DNA from: CAYRDC01 sp964422925
GTDB lineage: Bacteria > Bacteroidota > Bacteroidia > Chitinophagales > S012-47
Direction: 5' to 3'
Length of the DNA: 64,000 bases
Assembly (NCBI GenBank): GCA_964422925.1
Contig: CAYRDC010000007.1
Coordinates: 1-64,000, forward strand
Part shown: positions 49,741 to 57,812 of the stretch, piece by piece
Numbering within the stretch: the stretch's first letter is position 1
Layout: every line of letters begins with the position of its first letter
Program-made: the position numbers and the translations under genes
The notes under the pieces: generated by a model
Databases searched by the model: none
What the model was told of the DNA's origin: nothing
The model's input: the letters and a program-made list of their open reading frames with translations, nothing else

Positions 49741-51759
49741 ATGAGCTTCGAATACAAAACCCTGAACATTGAGAAACTGAGCATTATCGGTGCCGGCCAG
49801 ATCGGGCCGGACATTGCACTGCACTTTTCCAAGGTATTGTCCGGCCATGGGGTGCAGATTGTATTGGTGGATATCGCGCAGGAAGCCCTCGACAGAGCAA
49901 AGGCAAAAATTGAAAAGAAAATTGCCAAAGGCGAGGAAACCGGGGCTTTCAAACCGGACAAAGCCCGCCAGATGCGGGAGGCATTCCGGTATACGACCGA
50001 TTACGCTGCCATCAGCGGGTCGGCCATTGTGTTGGAGGCAGCCACGGAAAATGAAGCGGTCAAAGACAAAATTTTCCGGCAGGTTAAAGTATTGTGCGAT
50101 GACCAATGCCTGTTCTTCTCCAATTCTTCCCATATGCAGCCGGAAGTCATTTTCAAAAACATCCGGAACAAGTCCCGTTGTCTGGTAACACATTATTTCT
50201 TCCCGGCCGAGCGCAACCCCATCGTGGAAATCGTGCCGGGAAAAGACACGGATGAATCCGTTGTGCGGCTTCTGATCGGCTTTTATGAAACCATCGGCAA
50301 AATACCTATTCGCGTAAGCAGCAGCTACGGCTATGCCATTGACCCCATATTTGAGGGGCTGTGCCAAACGGCTATATTATGCCTGGAAAAAGGATATGGC
50401 ACAGTAAAGGAAATTGACAAAGTGGCTTCGGCAACACTCGGGCTGGGAGTGGGTCCGTTCACTGCCCTGAACCTGACCGGGGGGAATCCAATTACAAATC
50501 ATGGGCTGGACGAGATGCACAAACTGGTGAACCCCTGGTTCCGTTCTCCGGATTTATTGCATGAAGCGGTAGTGAACGGCACCTTCTGGCCCACCGCCAA
50601 AAGAGAAGAAGATGTAGTGGTGGATTCCGTGAAAGAACAAAAACTGGCGGCCATATTCCGGGGGGCTTATTTTGCCCTGGCCTCTTTCATCATGGACCTG
50701 GGAATCTGTGACCTGAACGATCTGAACATGGCCACGGAAATTGCCCTGGTGGCGCGCGCCCCGTTCACCATGATGAACCGGATGGGCATTGGTAAAGCTT
50801 ACGAAGCGGTGGAAGCTTTTTGCCGGGAGTACCCGGAATTCCCGTTCCCGGAATCCCTGAAGAAAGCCCGCCAGGCAGGCGGATGGGATTTGCATGACAT
50901 CATCCGCCAGGATGACGGGGGCATTGCTGTGCTGACTATCCGCAGGCCGAAATACCTGAATGCCCTCAATGAAGGAGTAATTGCAGAATTGAAACAACAC
51001 CTTGAAAATATTGAAAAGGATCCGGAAATATCCGGAGCGGTAATTACGGGCTACGGGCAGAAAGCCTTTGTGTCCGGGGCCGATATCAATATGCTGGCCC
51101 GCCTGAAAACCCCGGAAGATGCCTATGAGAACTCACAGACATTCCACCGGGTGTTGAATTATTTGGAAGGGATGAAAAAACCCGTGGCTTGCGCGCTGAA
51201 TGGGATTGCCTTTGGCGGAGGGAATGAACTGGCCATGGCCTGCCATTACCGCATCAGCCGGAAAGGGCTCAGGACGCTCGCGGCCCAGCCGGAAGTACGG
51301 CTTGGTATCATTCCGGGCGCGGGGGGAACCCAGCGCTTACCTCGGTTAGTGGGCATTGAAAAAGCCTCTGAAATCCTGCGGACCGGCCAGCCGGTTTCTT
51401 CCGCTGAAGCCCTGCAGATCGGATTAATCGATGAGGAAGTGGAAGGAGACTTGTTGCCCAGGGCTGAAGAAGTGGTCCGTGAACTGGCTGACGGAAAAAG
51501 AAAAAGAAGCCTGGCGCCCCGGGAGCCAATGAAAGCACCCGAAAAACTCCCGGCAGTGGAACTCGGTTTCCTGAGCCGGAAAATTGATGAAATACTGACC
51601 CGTGCCATATTGGAAGGGGCCGCTATGACCCTGGAGGAAGGATTACAGCTGGAATCCCGGCTTTTTGCCGAATGCATGAAAACGGAAGACATGAAAATAG
51701 GGCTGGAGACCTTCAGGAAAGAAGGGCCAAAAGCCAGGGCTGCTTTTGTGCACCGGTAA
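49741..51759 (+). CDS. 3-hydroxyacyl-CoA dehydrogenase / enoyl-CoA hydratase fusion
   Basis: A 672-residue fusion with the order dehydrogenase then hydratase, the reverse of FadB. Residues about 10-390 are the NAD-dependent 3-hydroxyacyl-CoA dehydrogenase (Gly-Ala-Gly-Gln-Ile-Gly near residue 18, catalytic His in Thr-His-Tyr-Phe-Phe-Pro). Residues about 395-650 are a crotonase with both catalytic glutamates: Glu496 in Gly-Gly-Gly-Asn-Glu-Leu-Ala and Glu518 in Pro-Glu-Val-Arg-Leu. It would hydrate an enoyl-CoA and oxidise the product to 3-ketoacyl-CoA, which fits the cinnamoyl-CoA stage of the aryl-acetate route. The start at 49741 (ATG) is preferred to earlier starts inside the previous gene. 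Confidence 0.9.
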   Translation: MSFEYKTLNIEKLSIIGAGQIGPDIALHFSKVLSGHGVQIVLVDIAQEALDRAKAKIEKKIAKGEETGAFKPDKARQMREAFRYTTDYAAISGSAIVLEAATENEAVKDKIFRQVKVLCDDQCLFFSNSSHMQPEVIFKNIRNKSRCLVTHYFFPAERNPIVEIVPGKDTDESVVRLLIGFYETIGKIPIRVSSSYGYAIDPIFEGLCQTAILCLEKGYGTVKEIDKVASATLGLGVGPFTALNLTGGNPITNHGLDEMHKLVNPWFRSPDLLHEAVVNGTFWPTAKREEDVVVDSVKEQKLAAIFRGAYFALASFIMDLGICDLNDLNMATEIALVARAPFTMMNRMGIGKAYEAVEAFCREYPEFPFPESLKKARQAGGWDLHDIIRQDDGGIAVLTIRRPKYLNALNEGVIAELKQHLENIEKDPEISGAVITGYGQKAFVSGADINMLARLKTPEDAYENSQTFHRVLNYLEGMKKPVACALNGIAFGGGNELAMACHYRISRKGLRTLAAQPEVRLGIIPGAGGTQRLPRLVGIEKASEILRTGQPVSSAEALQIGLIDEEVEGDLLPRAEEVVRELADGKRKRSLAPREPMKAPEKLPAVELGFLSRKIDEILTRAILEGAAMTLEEGLQLESRLFAECMKTEDMKIGLETFRKEGPKARAAFVHR

Positions 51760-51901
51760 TTTTGGTTTGAGCAGGGATTTGGTTTTCTGATAGTTGTAAC
51801 AAAAATTCAAGGAATCAAAGAGAATTTGCTAAATTTAAGCTACTTAAAGCATTGTTGAAACGAAGCGATAAATCATTACCTAACCTAAAATTACCTATGC
51901 T

Positions 51902-53272
51902 ATGGGAAAGACCAAGAAAATCCTGCTCGCGGAAAAGGATATACCGGAGCAGTGGTACAACATCCAGGCTGACATGCCTAACCCGTGTCTGCCACCCTTA
52001 CACCCGGGAACCAAACAGCCGATAGGTCCTGATGACCTGGCTCCTTTATTTCCAATGGAACTTATTAAACAGGAAGTATCACAGGAACGTTGGATCGATA
52101 TTCCTGAAGAGGTACGTGATGTGTACAAATTATGGAGGCCAACCCCGCTGATTCGGGCCTATAACCTGGAAAAAATGCTGGACACTCCTGCTAAGATTTA
52201 TTACAAATGGGAAGGTATGAGTCCTTCCGGCTCACACAAGCCCAACACTTCCGTACCCCAGGCTTATTACAATATGAAAGAAGGGGTAAAAAGGATTACT
52301 ACAGAAACCGGAGCCGGACAATGGGGCAGTGCGTTAAGCTTTGCCTGCCAACTGTTTGGTCTGAAGTGCGAAGTATATATGGTTAAAATCAGCTATCAGC
52401 AAAAACCCTACAGGAAGCTGTTAATGAATACCTGGGGAGCTGATGTATATGCTTCACCTACCGATCGCACACAGGCAGGCCGACAGGTGCTGGCCAAAGA
52501 CCCCAATACACCCGGTAGTCTGGGTATTGCCATTTCGGAAGCTGTGGAGGTAGCCGCCACGAATGATGACACGAAATATTCACTGGGCAGTGTGCTGAAC
52601 CATGTGTTGATGCACCAGACTATCATTGGCCAGGAAGCTGTCCAACAAATGGAAATGGCCGGTGATTTTCCGGATATCGTAGTGGCACCGTTTGGCGGTG
52701 GATCCAACTTTGCCGGGATCTCTTTCCCGTTCCTGCGCTTTAAATTGCAGGAAGGAAAAAACGTACGCTGCATAGCGGCAGAACCGGCTTCATGCCCCAA
52801 ACTGACCAAAGGTGAATTCCGTTATGATTTCGGGGATACGGTCGGAATGACTCCGTTGCTCCCGATGTACACTTTGGGGCATAATTTCGTTCCGGCTCCG
52901 ATTCACGCGGGCGGATTGCGTTATCATGGTGCAGGTGCCATAGTGAGCCAATTGCTGAAAGACGGTATCATCGAGGCACAGGCCCTGCAACAGCTTGAAT
53001 GCTTTGATGCAGGCGTAAAATTTGCCAAGGCGGAAGGAATCCTTCCGGCTCCGGAAGCCACGCACGGCCTGGCAGTCGTATTCCGTGAAGCCTTGAAAGC
53101 CAGGGAAGAAGGCGTATCCAAAACTATCCTGTTCAATATGTGCGGACATGGTTACTTCGATATGAGCGCTTACGAAGATTACTTTGCCGGCAAATTGAAA
53201 GACCATTATTTCACCGATGATGAGCTCTATGCCAATCTTCGGGAACTGGATACACCAACCATTCCTGCCTGA
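51902..53272 (+). CDS. trpB2: Tryptophan synthase beta-like protein TrpB2
   Basis: A 456-residue PLP enzyme of the TrpB2 type. The Schiff-base lysine is Lys113 in Ser-Gly-Ser-His-Lys-Pro-Asn-Thr; Gly-Gly-Gly-Ser-Asn near residue 265 binds the phosphate; Arg-Pro-Thr-Pro-Leu near residue 79 and Gln-Trp-Gly-Ser are typical. TrpB2 makes tryptophan from serine and indole without TrpA. No trpA, trpC or other tryptophan-biosynthesis gene is near. It has its own gaps of 142 bases upstream and 135 bases downstream and may be separately transcribed. Lying inside an indole-ring catabolic block, it could assimilate indole into tryptophan or instead act as an unrelated serine enzyme. Confidence 0.92.
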   Translation: MGKTKKILLAEKDIPEQWYNIQADMPNPCLPPLHPGTKQPIGPDDLAPLFPMELIKQEVSQERWIDIPEEVRDVYKLWRPTPLIRAYNLEKMLDTPAKIYYKWEGMSPSGSHKPNTSVPQAYYNMKEGVKRITTETGAGQWGSALSFACQLFGLKCEVYMVKISYQQKPYRKLLMNTWGADVYASPTDRTQAGRQVLAKDPNTPGSLGIAISEAVEVAATNDDTKYSLGSVLNHVLMHQTIIGQEAVQQMEMAGDFPDIVVAPFGGGSNFAGISFPFLRFKLQEGKNVRCIAAEPASCPKLTKGEFRYDFGDTVGMTPLLPMYTLGHNFVPAPIHAGGLRYHGAGAIVSQLLKDGIIEAQALQQLECFDAGVKFAKAEGILPAPEATHGLAVVFREALKAREEGVSKTILFNMCGHGYFDMSAYEDYFAGKLKDHYFTDDELYANLRELDTPTIPA

Positions 53273-53320
53273 TTTTCATTTCAGGCCGGAAACACTGGCT
53301 TTTGCTGAATAAATAGAAAT

Positions 53321-53351
53321 AGTGGTGCCCCTGCTTTGGCAGGGGTCCACT
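53321..53351. other. Strong inverted repeat between trpB2 and hyuA
   Basis: A CCCCTGC/GCAGGGG stem (53328-53334 with 53339-53345, loop TTTG) extended by AGTGG/CCACT (53321-53325 with 53347-53351). No T run follows. It may be a factor-dependent terminator, an attenuator or an mRNA processing site just upstream of the hyuA start. Confidence 0.55.
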
Positions 53352-53407
53352 TACCGCATGGTGCAGAAAGGATATTTATATCCGAATGTTGAATAAAATC
53401 CGAGCAA

Positions 53408-55573
53408 GTGAGCAAGTATAAAATGGGCATTGATGTAGGCGGTACTTTTACCGATTTCTTCCTCGTGGCGGATGACGGCAGCAGCCGGATTCACAAAACC
53501 CTGTCTACGCCCGAAGATCCTTCCATTGGTTTCATGAATGGAATCAAGGACCTGGCGGCTCAACTGGATTTAAGCCTGGAAGAGTTTTTTGGCCGGGTAT
53601 CAACCATCGTGCATGGAACCACCGTAGCTACCAATGCCCTGTTAACCCGAAAAGGGGCCAAAACCGCATTAATCACTACCAAAGGCTTCCGCGATGCCCT
53701 CGAAATGAGACGCGGTATCCGGGAAGAGCAGTATAACAACCATTACCGGAATGTAAAACCGCTGGTGCCCCGCCAGTTCCGCTTTACCATCAATGAAAGA
53801 ACCGATGGCAGCGGGGAAATACTGGCTCCCGTGAACAAAAAGGAGTTGAACCGGATCATTGAAACCATACAAAAAGAAAATATCCGGGCGGTAGCGCTTT
53901 GTTTTATGCACTCTTACCTGAACCCGGCCAATGAGCGTGAAGCCACGGAATATGTGCGCAAAAAACTGCCCGATTGTTTTGTGACGGGTTCGTATGAGGT
54001 GTTGCCCTCGGTTCGCTTTTATGAAAGGGTAAGCACCACCGTGATTAATGCATATATCGGGGTGGTTGTGGCGGAATATCTGCAGTCCCTGATGAAGAAA
54101 CTGGAAGCCAACCGCTTCTCCGGGCAATTGCTGATTATGCAGTCTAATGGCGGGGTGGTTACTCCTGCAGTGGCTATGAAAGTGCCAGCTGTGACCGTCC
54201 TGTCCGGGCCGGCAGCCGCTCCGGTGGCAGGTGCTTTCTATGCCGAACTGCTGGGATTTGACAACTGTATTACCATGGATATGGGCGGTACCAGCTTTGA
54301 TACCAGCCTGGTGGTCAACCGTCAGTGCGTGACCAGTACGGACGGAGCCATTGACCGCCTGCGGGTGGCCTTACCGACCCTGGATATCGTAACCATCGGG
54401 GCAGGTGGAGGCAGCATTGGCTGGCTCGACAGTGGCGGGCTGCTGCAAATGGGCCCACAGAGTGCCGGTGCCTCTCCCGGACCGGTTTGTTATAACAAGG
54501 GCGGAGAAGAACCTACCTGCACGGACGCGGACCTTGCCCTGGGATTTCTGAACCCCGCGTATTTCGCGGGAGGGCGCATGAAGCTGAATCTTGACAAAGC
54601 CTTAAAACAGATTCAAACCAAACTGGCCGAACCGCTCGGGCTTTCCGTTGACCGGGCTGCCTCGGGAATGTTCAAGATTATCAATATGAATATGGCCCAG
54701 GGGGTGCGGCAGGTGTCGGTGGAAAGAGGATATGATGCCCGCGAATTCCTGATGATCGTGGCCGGAGGAGCCGGGGCCATTCATGCCGGTGAAATCTGCC
54801 GGGAATTGGAAATCCCCATGTTTATCGTACCGGATGTAGCGCCCATATTCTGCGCGGCCGGTATGCTACTGGGTGACCTGAAACACGATTACGTGCGATC
54901 CCACATGACTACATTCCCGGCCATGCAAAAAAAGGAACTGGACGATTTATTCAACGAGATGATACGGGAAGGCAGGGAAACCCTTTTGCTGGAAGGAATC
55001 CAGGAAGAAAATATCCGGTTTATCCCGGCCATGGACCTGCGGTACCTGGGACAGTATCACGAAGTGACCGTTGAACTGACCCTGGATACCATCCGGAATT
55101 TTGATCTGGACAGCATCAGCAAAGCCTTTCATGAAGAGCATAATCGCCAGTTCGGCTACTCGCTCGAAGCCGAAGGCACGGAGATCGAAGTGATAAACCT
55201 CCGGTTGCGCGCTATCGGTATCTCGGAGAAACCCAACTCCCTTTCAAAAAACAGGAGCGGACCGGGAGGCAAAGCCATTACCGATGCCACCTACGCCCTG
55301 AAGGGCAGGCGCAGGGCTTATATTCCGGAATCAGACCGCTTTGATGAAATACCGGTTTACGATGGCGACAACCTGAACGGGGTGCACGTCATTGAAGGCC
55401 CCGCTATCATCGAGCAGGTGAACACTTCCATTTTACTGGGCGAGTCATACAACTGTCAAACGGGGTTCTTCGGATCCTATATCGTGTACAACAAGGAAAA
55501 ATTCCCGGAAGGGGTTTTGGGCAAATCCATGCAGGAAGAACTGGTCAAGCTGCAGGGCTATGTCCATGAATAA
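53408..55573 (+). CDS. Hydantoinase/oxoprolinase A-family subunit (HyuA-like)
   Basis: A 721-residue ATP-dependent subunit of the hydantoinase/acetone-carboxylase group. The N-terminal ASKHA phosphate loop is Gly-Ile-Asp-Val-Gly-Gly-Thr-Phe-Thr-Asp, followed by Gly-Thr-Thr-Val-Ala-Thr-Asn. The central motif Met-Asp-Met-Gly-Gly-Thr-Ser-Phe-Asp, then Gly-Ala-Gly-Gly-Gly-Ser-Ile, and Gly-Pro-X-Cys-Tyr are conserved. Start is GTG (53408); an ATG 15 bases on is possible. Members hydrolyse or carboxylate C-N or C-O substrates with ATP. Together with HyuB it is a candidate lactam-ring opener of 2-oxoindole acetate, as proposed for the indoleacetate (iaa) pathway, or a ketone carboxylase. Confidence 0.88.
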   Translation: MSKYKMGIDVGGTFTDFFLVADDGSSRIHKTLSTPEDPSIGFMNGIKDLAAQLDLSLEEFFGRVSTIVHGTTVATNALLTRKGAKTALITTKGFRDALEMRRGIREEQYNNHYRNVKPLVPRQFRFTINERTDGSGEILAPVNKKELNRIIETIQKENIRAVALCFMHSYLNPANEREATEYVRKKLPDCFVTGSYEVLPSVRFYERVSTTVINAYIGVVVAEYLQSLMKKLEANRFSGQLLIMQSNGGVVTPAVAMKVPAVTVLSGPAAAPVAGAFYAELLGFDNCITMDMGGTSFDTSLVVNRQCVTSTDGAIDRLRVALPTLDIVTIGAGGGSIGWLDSGGLLQMGPQSAGASPGPVCYNKGGEEPTCTDADLALGFLNPAYFAGGRMKLNLDKALKQIQTKLAEPLGLSVDRAASGMFKIINMNMAQGVRQVSVERGYDAREFLMIVAGGAGAIHAGEICRELEIPMFIVPDVAPIFCAAGMLLGDLKHDYVRSHMTTFPAMQKKELDDLFNEMIREGRETLLLEGIQEENIRFIPAMDLRYLGQYHEVTVELTLDTIRNFDLDSISKAFHEEHNRQFGYSLEAEGTEIEVINLRLRAIGISEKPNSLSKNRSGPGGKAITDATYALKGRRRAYIPESDRFDEIPVYDGDNLNGVHVIEGPAIIEQVNTSILLGESYNCQTGFFGSYIVYNKEKFPEGVLGKSMQEELVKLQGYVHE

Positions 55574-55584
55574 AGCGAAGAAAT

Positions 55585-57312
55585 ATGGCTGAAATTGATA
55601 AAATACTGGTTTCCATTTTTCAGCGGGCTTTTAAATCGATTACCGATGAGATGAGCATTTCGCTGACCCAGACTACCCGCTCACCTATTTTATGTGAAGC
55701 CAAGGATTTTGTAACCGGGATGTATGATGAGGCGGGGCGTATCCTGGAGCAAACCGAGAACCTGCCCATCCTGTCGTTTTCGCTGGGTCCCGTATGCAAA
55801 ATGATCCTGGAGCGGTTTGAAGGCAACATCTTTCCGGGCGATGTCTTTATCCACAACGATGTGTTCTCCATGGGCAACCAGAACAACGATGTAGCCATTT
55901 TCAAACCGATTTTCCATGGAGATACCCTGATAGGGTGGTCAGCCGCTAAAGGGCATCAGGCCGATATTGGCGGAGCCGTCCAGGGCGGGTATAACCCGGA
56001 TGCCACCGAAATCTGGCAGGAAGCGCTGCGCATACCGGCCACCAAATTGTACGAACGCGGTGAACTGCGCAAGGATGTATGGGACCTGATTTTTGCCAAC
56101 ATCCGCCTGTCCATTGTGCAGGAAGACATCAAGGCCCAAATTGGAGCCTGCAGCCTGGGGGAAAGACGGCTCCAGGCGTTGGTGGAAAAGTACGGGCTGG
56201 AAACCTACCTGGCCCACAAACAGGCGCTGTTTGACGCCACGGAGAAAATGATGCGCAGCGAGATCCGGCAAATCCCCAATGGCACCTATTCGGGCGAGAG
56301 CATGGTCTATTATGACGGGAAACACCCGGGTTCCAAATTCCCGGTGCGCGCCACCGTGACCGTGGAGGATGAAGAAATCACTTTCGACTTTTCAGAGTCT
56401 TCCCCGCAAACCAACGGGTTTGTCAACGGAACCTATACGTCCACTTGCTCGGCCATCACGCTTACCTTCCTGCAAATGGTGGATCCGAACATTCCCCATA
56501 ATGAGGGAATGATCAAACCCCTTCACTATGTAGTGCCGGAAGGTACCATTCTCAACGCATCTTATCCGAAAGCCACCACCTTTGGCAATCACCTATGTCC
56601 GCAGATAGCCGATGCCATTTTCAAGGCCCTGGGCCCGGCCATTCCCGAAAGGGTGACAGCCGGTTGGAATCACTTGCTGTGTTCCCTGTTTACGGGCTAC
56701 AATCCCCGTACGGGCCGCAATTATGTGGATATCTGTTTCCTGGGCATGAAAGGCGGATCGGGAGCGCTGCACGGGGATGATGGTTATGACCATATCGGTA
56801 TGATCGATGCCTCGGGCGGGGTACTCGACCAGGATTACGAAATGTATGAACGGCAAACTCCTCACCGCATTCTGAAGCACGAGTACCTGGCCGATTCGGC
56901 CGGGGCCGGCCGCTGGAGAGGCGGGCTCGGGGTGGAAACCCTCATCCGTATCGGGGCGGACGATACCAAGATGGTCGTTTTTGGAGATGGAGATGTACAG
57001 GGGCCCTATGGCTTGTTTGGCGGAAAGGGGAGCATTACCAACCGGATTGAGCTGAAATATCCGGACGGGAAAGTGTTGGTTCCCAGGAGCAAAGACATTG
57101 TGGACCAGATTCCCGAGGGAACCATCTACCACCAGATAGCCGGTGGGGGAGGCGGATTTGGCAACCCGAAAGAACGGGAAGTTGAAAAAGTGGTTGAGGA
57201 AGTGAAAAATGAAATTTTAAGCCGGGAGGCGGCCCGCGATTGGTATGGGGTTGTCCTGAAACCCGGAACTTTTGAAGTGGATTGGGAAGAAACCCAAAAA
57301 CTTAGAGCATGA
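55585..57312 (+). CDS. Hydantoinase B/oxoprolinase-family subunit (HyuB-like)
   Basis: A 575-residue second subunit. It starts with Val-Ser-Ile-Phe-Gln-Arg-Ala-Phe-Lys, has Ile-His-Asn-Asp-Val-Phe and Gly-His-Gln-Ala-Asp-Ile-Gly-Gly (metal-binding His/Asp-like), and a C-terminal Gly-Gly-Gly-Gly-Phe-Gly-Asn-Pro. This is the usual partner of HyuA in hydantoinases and acetone/acetophenone carboxylases. Acetone carboxylase B is much longer (about 770 residues), so this form is nearer to hydantoinases. It follows HyuA by 11 bases and overlaps the next gene by four bases. Confidence 0.88.
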   Translation: MAEIDKILVSIFQRAFKSITDEMSISLTQTTRSPILCEAKDFVTGMYDEAGRILEQTENLPILSFSLGPVCKMILERFEGNIFPGDVFIHNDVFSMGNQNNDVAIFKPIFHGDTLIGWSAAKGHQADIGGAVQGGYNPDATEIWQEALRIPATKLYERGELRKDVWDLIFANIRLSIVQEDIKAQIGACSLGERRLQALVEKYGLETYLAHKQALFDATEKMMRSEIRQIPNGTYSGESMVYYDGKHPGSKFPVRATVTVEDEEITFDFSESSPQTNGFVNGTYTSTCSAITLTFLQMVDPNIPHNEGMIKPLHYVVPEGTILNASYPKATTFGNHLCPQIADAIFKALGPAIPERVTAGWNHLLCSLFTGYNPRTGRNYVDICFLGMKGGSGALHGDDGYDHIGMIDASGGVLDQDYEMYERQTPHRILKHEYLADSAGAGRWRGGLGVETLIRIGADDTKMVVFGDGDVQGPYGLFGGKGSITNRIELKYPDGKVLVPRSKDIVDQIPEGTIYHQIAGGGGGFGNPKEREVEKVVEEVKNEILSREAARDWYGVVLKPGTFEVDWEETQKLRA

Positions 57313-57809
57313 AGTCCAATACGAAATCGTACAGCCTGCAACAAAGATTCGATGCCCTCTGCCAGATAACGCGGGCAGCTCATTTTGAATGGCGGCAAAC
57401 CTACCGGGAAATGCACCCGGAAGAAAATATTCAGGATGCACTCCTGAAATACTGGGAAATCGTGGGGCGCGACACGGCCAGGGCTTATCTGCGCAGGATA
57501 GACCCCGGCCAGCCGGTAGCCCCGCAGATTGCCCGGATGATTACGGATTCCAGCCTGTCGATGGGCGAAACGGCCGAATGGGAAACCAACAGACGCGGGG
57601 AAACACTGGTCAGGCATACCGCCTGCCCGTGGTTTGACTGGCATAAACGGTATGATGCACTGAAAGAAGACCGACCGGGTTGCGATTGCTGGTTCCGGAC
57701 CATTGTGGAAGACATAAACAAGGCCCTCGGAACACGCCTCCGGGTGGAAACACTGGGCACCCTGCCCGATGGCGACCAGGCTTGTGTCAGGCGTTTTACT
57801 GAAGATTGA
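57309..57809 (+). CDS. Small partner protein (ATC-hydrolase-like)
   Basis: A 166-residue soluble protein whose second half resembles the L-2-amino-thiazoline-4-carboxylic acid hydrolase-like domain (PF14196). The pattern is His-Thr-Ala-Cys-Pro-Trp near residue 108, then Gly-Cys-Asp-Cys-Trp near residue 129, and Thr-Leu-Pro-Asp-Gly-Asp-Gln-Ala-Cys near the end. In known members this fold stores Cys/His/Glu residues around a ring-opening active site or metal. The start overlaps the HyuB stop by four bases (ATGA), so the two are coupled. Its length is like the gamma subunit of acetone carboxylase, but the motifs differ. I infer it is a third component of the HyuAB enzyme or a chaperone; the assignment is tentative. 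Confidence 0.6.
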   Translation: MKSNTKSYSLQQRFDALCQITRAAHFEWRQTYREMHPEENIQDALLKYWEIVGRDTARAYLRRIDPGQPVAPQIARMITDSSLSMGETAEWETNRRGETLVRHTACPWFDWHKRYDALKEDRPGCDCWFRTIVEDINKALGTRLRVETLGTLPDGDQACVRRFTED

Positions 57810-57812
57810 ACT

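Noticed and set aside
57309..57809. Acetone carboxylase gamma subunit
   Set aside because: The length is similar, but the Cys-Pro-Trp and Gly-Cys-Asp-Cys pattern looks more like the ATC-hydrolase-like domain, and HyuB is too short for the acetone carboxylase beta partner.
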